Origin: Zygnema circumcarinatum | Taxonomy: Eukaryota > Streptophyta > Zygnematophyceae > Zygnematales > Zygnemataceae | NCBI GenBank assembly: GCA_037447605.1 | Contig: CM074822.1 | Location: 961,973 to 985,189 of the forward strand | Direction: 5' to 3' | Length of the DNA stretch: 23,217 nt | In this document: positions 22,088 to 23,217 of the stretch, piece after piece | Layout of the letters: each line of letters opens with the position of its first letter | Numbering within the stretch: position 1 is the stretch's first letter | The notes under the pieces: model-generated | The model's input: the letters and a program-made list of their open reading frames with translations, nothing else | What the model was told of the DNA's origin: nothing | Databases searched by the model: none | Translations under genes and position numbers: made by a program

Positions 22088-22864
22088 CTAAAGTGCAGAC
22101 TTCAACTTTCTTACCAAGCTCTCTGCCCCTCTCACAGCGCCTTCTGCAGTCCCAACAACCCTATCAAGTGCGTCTACATGTCTCCACCCTTGACCATCCA
22201 TAGCGTCTTTCCCTCCCTCTCTCCCTCTCCATTCCTCTCCCCCTCTCTCTCTCTCCAGCAAACTTTGGCGAGTAGGCCTCTTATCCACCTTTCCATTTGC
22301 AGCCTTCACAGGAGTCTCCCTCACTACAGGTCCCTTCTTCCCTTTCCTCCTCTCACTACCTTTGGGAGAACCATTCTGTTCAGAAACAGATCGCTTTCTT
22401 AGCACCTTAAGTCGTTGGGCCCCTTCTTTTGCCCTCTCTGCTTCCTCCTCTTCAAACCTGCTCTTACATCATGCTCAGTTTCCACATGTCATGGATGGGC
22501 CCAAGTGTGAAAAAAGGTGAAATGTGAAAACTCCAAAATGTGAAAACTCCAAAATGTGAAACATCGACGCAATCAGTTGTCTTATTTCTTTTAATTATCA
22601 TCATTTTTTACCCTTGTTTTTTCCTTTTGTTGAATGAAATGAAGGGTTGATTACCCACCTTCCAGTGGAGCTTAATTCGTTCTCATAATCAACTTCCATG
22701 CTCTCCTCCTCCCTCTGCTCTTCAGCCTCCGCCCTACTGCTCAAATTTTCCAGCCGCTTCTTCTCAGCCTCCACTCCCTCTTTTGTGCTGGAAAGAGCCA
22801 CTAACTGCTCCTCCGCTTCTTGTCTTATTCTCAGAAGAAGCTGCCGCTCAGCCTCAACTGCTGC
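22088..22864 (-). CDS. C-terminal part of a coiled-coil protein, possibly At5g23890-like (partial, 2 exons seen)
   Basis: Exons in transcript order are 22864-22659 and 22457-22088, with a 201-nt GT-AG intron and preserved phase (68 codons plus 2 nt, then 1 nt plus 123 codons including the stop). The first exon is a strongly charged coiled coil (AAVEAERQLLLRIRQEAEEQ, then KEGVEAEKKRLENLSSRAEA), and the second continues EEEEAERAKEGAQRLKVL before a basic, GA-repeat-rich stretch and AEGAVRGAESLVRKLKSAL. The layout recalls, from memory, the C-terminal region of the land-plant plastid protein with S-layer-homology domain and coiled coil (At5g23890/At5g52410). Upstream exons would lie beyond the right edge. 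The acceptor at 22865 follows a 16-T run (sense strand) and could be a few bases off. A strong donor-like TTG|GTAAGA near the end leaves the true C-terminus uncertain. Confidence 0.55.
22517..22562. repeat. Short tandem repeat in intron (16-bp unit)
   Basis: The unit AAATGTGAAAACTCCA occurs about two and a half times in a row, within the intron between the two visible exons of the partial minus-strand gene. Confidence 0.8.
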
Positions 22865-23217
22865 CTGTTGCTCTCAAAAAAAAAAAAAAAACAAAGGGAG
22901 GGAAAAGAGGGAAGAATAGTTAACCACATTGACTATCCAAGTAACTTTGTTCCAAACATGGCCAGCCTCCCAGGCCGTCCAGTCACTCTATAGGGTGAAT
23001 CAGTCAGACTTTCAAAGTTTCTCACACGCAAGCTTCAAAATCACTACACGTTGACCCGTGAATTCCCCCTTTCCCCCGTCCCTCGCTCCCTCCCTCACTC
23101 CCTCCATTCCCCCCCCCTCCCCTCTTCCCCCCCCCCTTCAAAAAAATCGAACCCTCGTACCATCCCTCTCTCCCTCCCTTCATCCCCCACCCTTAGCACA
23201 AACCCTCCCTCCCCTCC
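22865..23217. other. Probable intron of the partial gene, with pyrimidine tract at the edge
   Basis: Begins with an A16 run on the plus strand (22876-22891), which is the T tract before the acceptor in the transcript. From about 23060 to the window end the plus strand is strongly pyrimidine-rich with long C runs. I see no exon here. It is presumably intronic, but the upstream exon is outside the window. Confidence 0.4.

Overview
This is eukaryotic nuclear DNA from the green-plant lineage. The genes have GT-AG introns. The two recognisable complete genes are plant-type: a membrane-anchored E2 of the UBC32 class, and a plastid J-domain/ferredoxin protein of the DJC76 class. A third, partial gene resembles a plant-specific plastid coiled-coil protein. 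Introns and intergenic DNA are full of long GA, GGGA, GACA and polypyrimidine tracts. I infer a streptophyte alga, perhaps a zygnematophyte such as Closterium, but the sequence alone does not prove the genus.

Layout. Positions 1-2521 have no convincing gene; they hold two foldback (MITE-like) elements in GTAC-rich DNA. Positions 2522-5016 (minus) carry a five-exon UBC32-like gene, 349 aa, with a C-terminal membrane anchor. Positions 5017-6818 are its upstream region, a polypurine block of about 490 nt and the 3' flank of the next gene. Positions 6819-10548 (minus) carry a five-exon DJC76-like gene, 541 aa; its exons look like several unrelated small ORFs until splice phases join them. Positions 10549-13062 are a divergent intergenic region with a cluster of ACGT-core sites, five copies of a 54-bp tandem repeat, a relative of the second foldback element, a telomere-like patch and a CCATG/CATGG palindrome just before the next start codon. 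Positions 13063-20800 (plus) carry a four-exon gene for a 2335-aa, mostly low-complexity protein that I do not recognise. Positions 20801-22087 are a convergent intergenic region. Positions 22088-22864 (minus) are the last two exons I can see of a gene that runs off the right edge.

The genes do not form an operon or pathway. The UBC32-like protein would act at the ER membrane in ER-associated degradation, the DJC76-like protein in the chloroplast, and the giant protein probably in the nucleus (basic clusters). All exon models are conceptual: they come from reading splice signals, phase continuity and remembered family architecture. Each gene model keeps an unbroken reading frame across every proposed junction.

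The points most worth a second look are the unrecognised giant protein with its three-copy internal repeat and compact C-terminal block, the Asn-to-Ser change beside the E2 active site, the consistent strand bias of intronic polypyrimidine tracts, the 54-bp repeat upstream of the DJC76-like gene, and the foldback elements.
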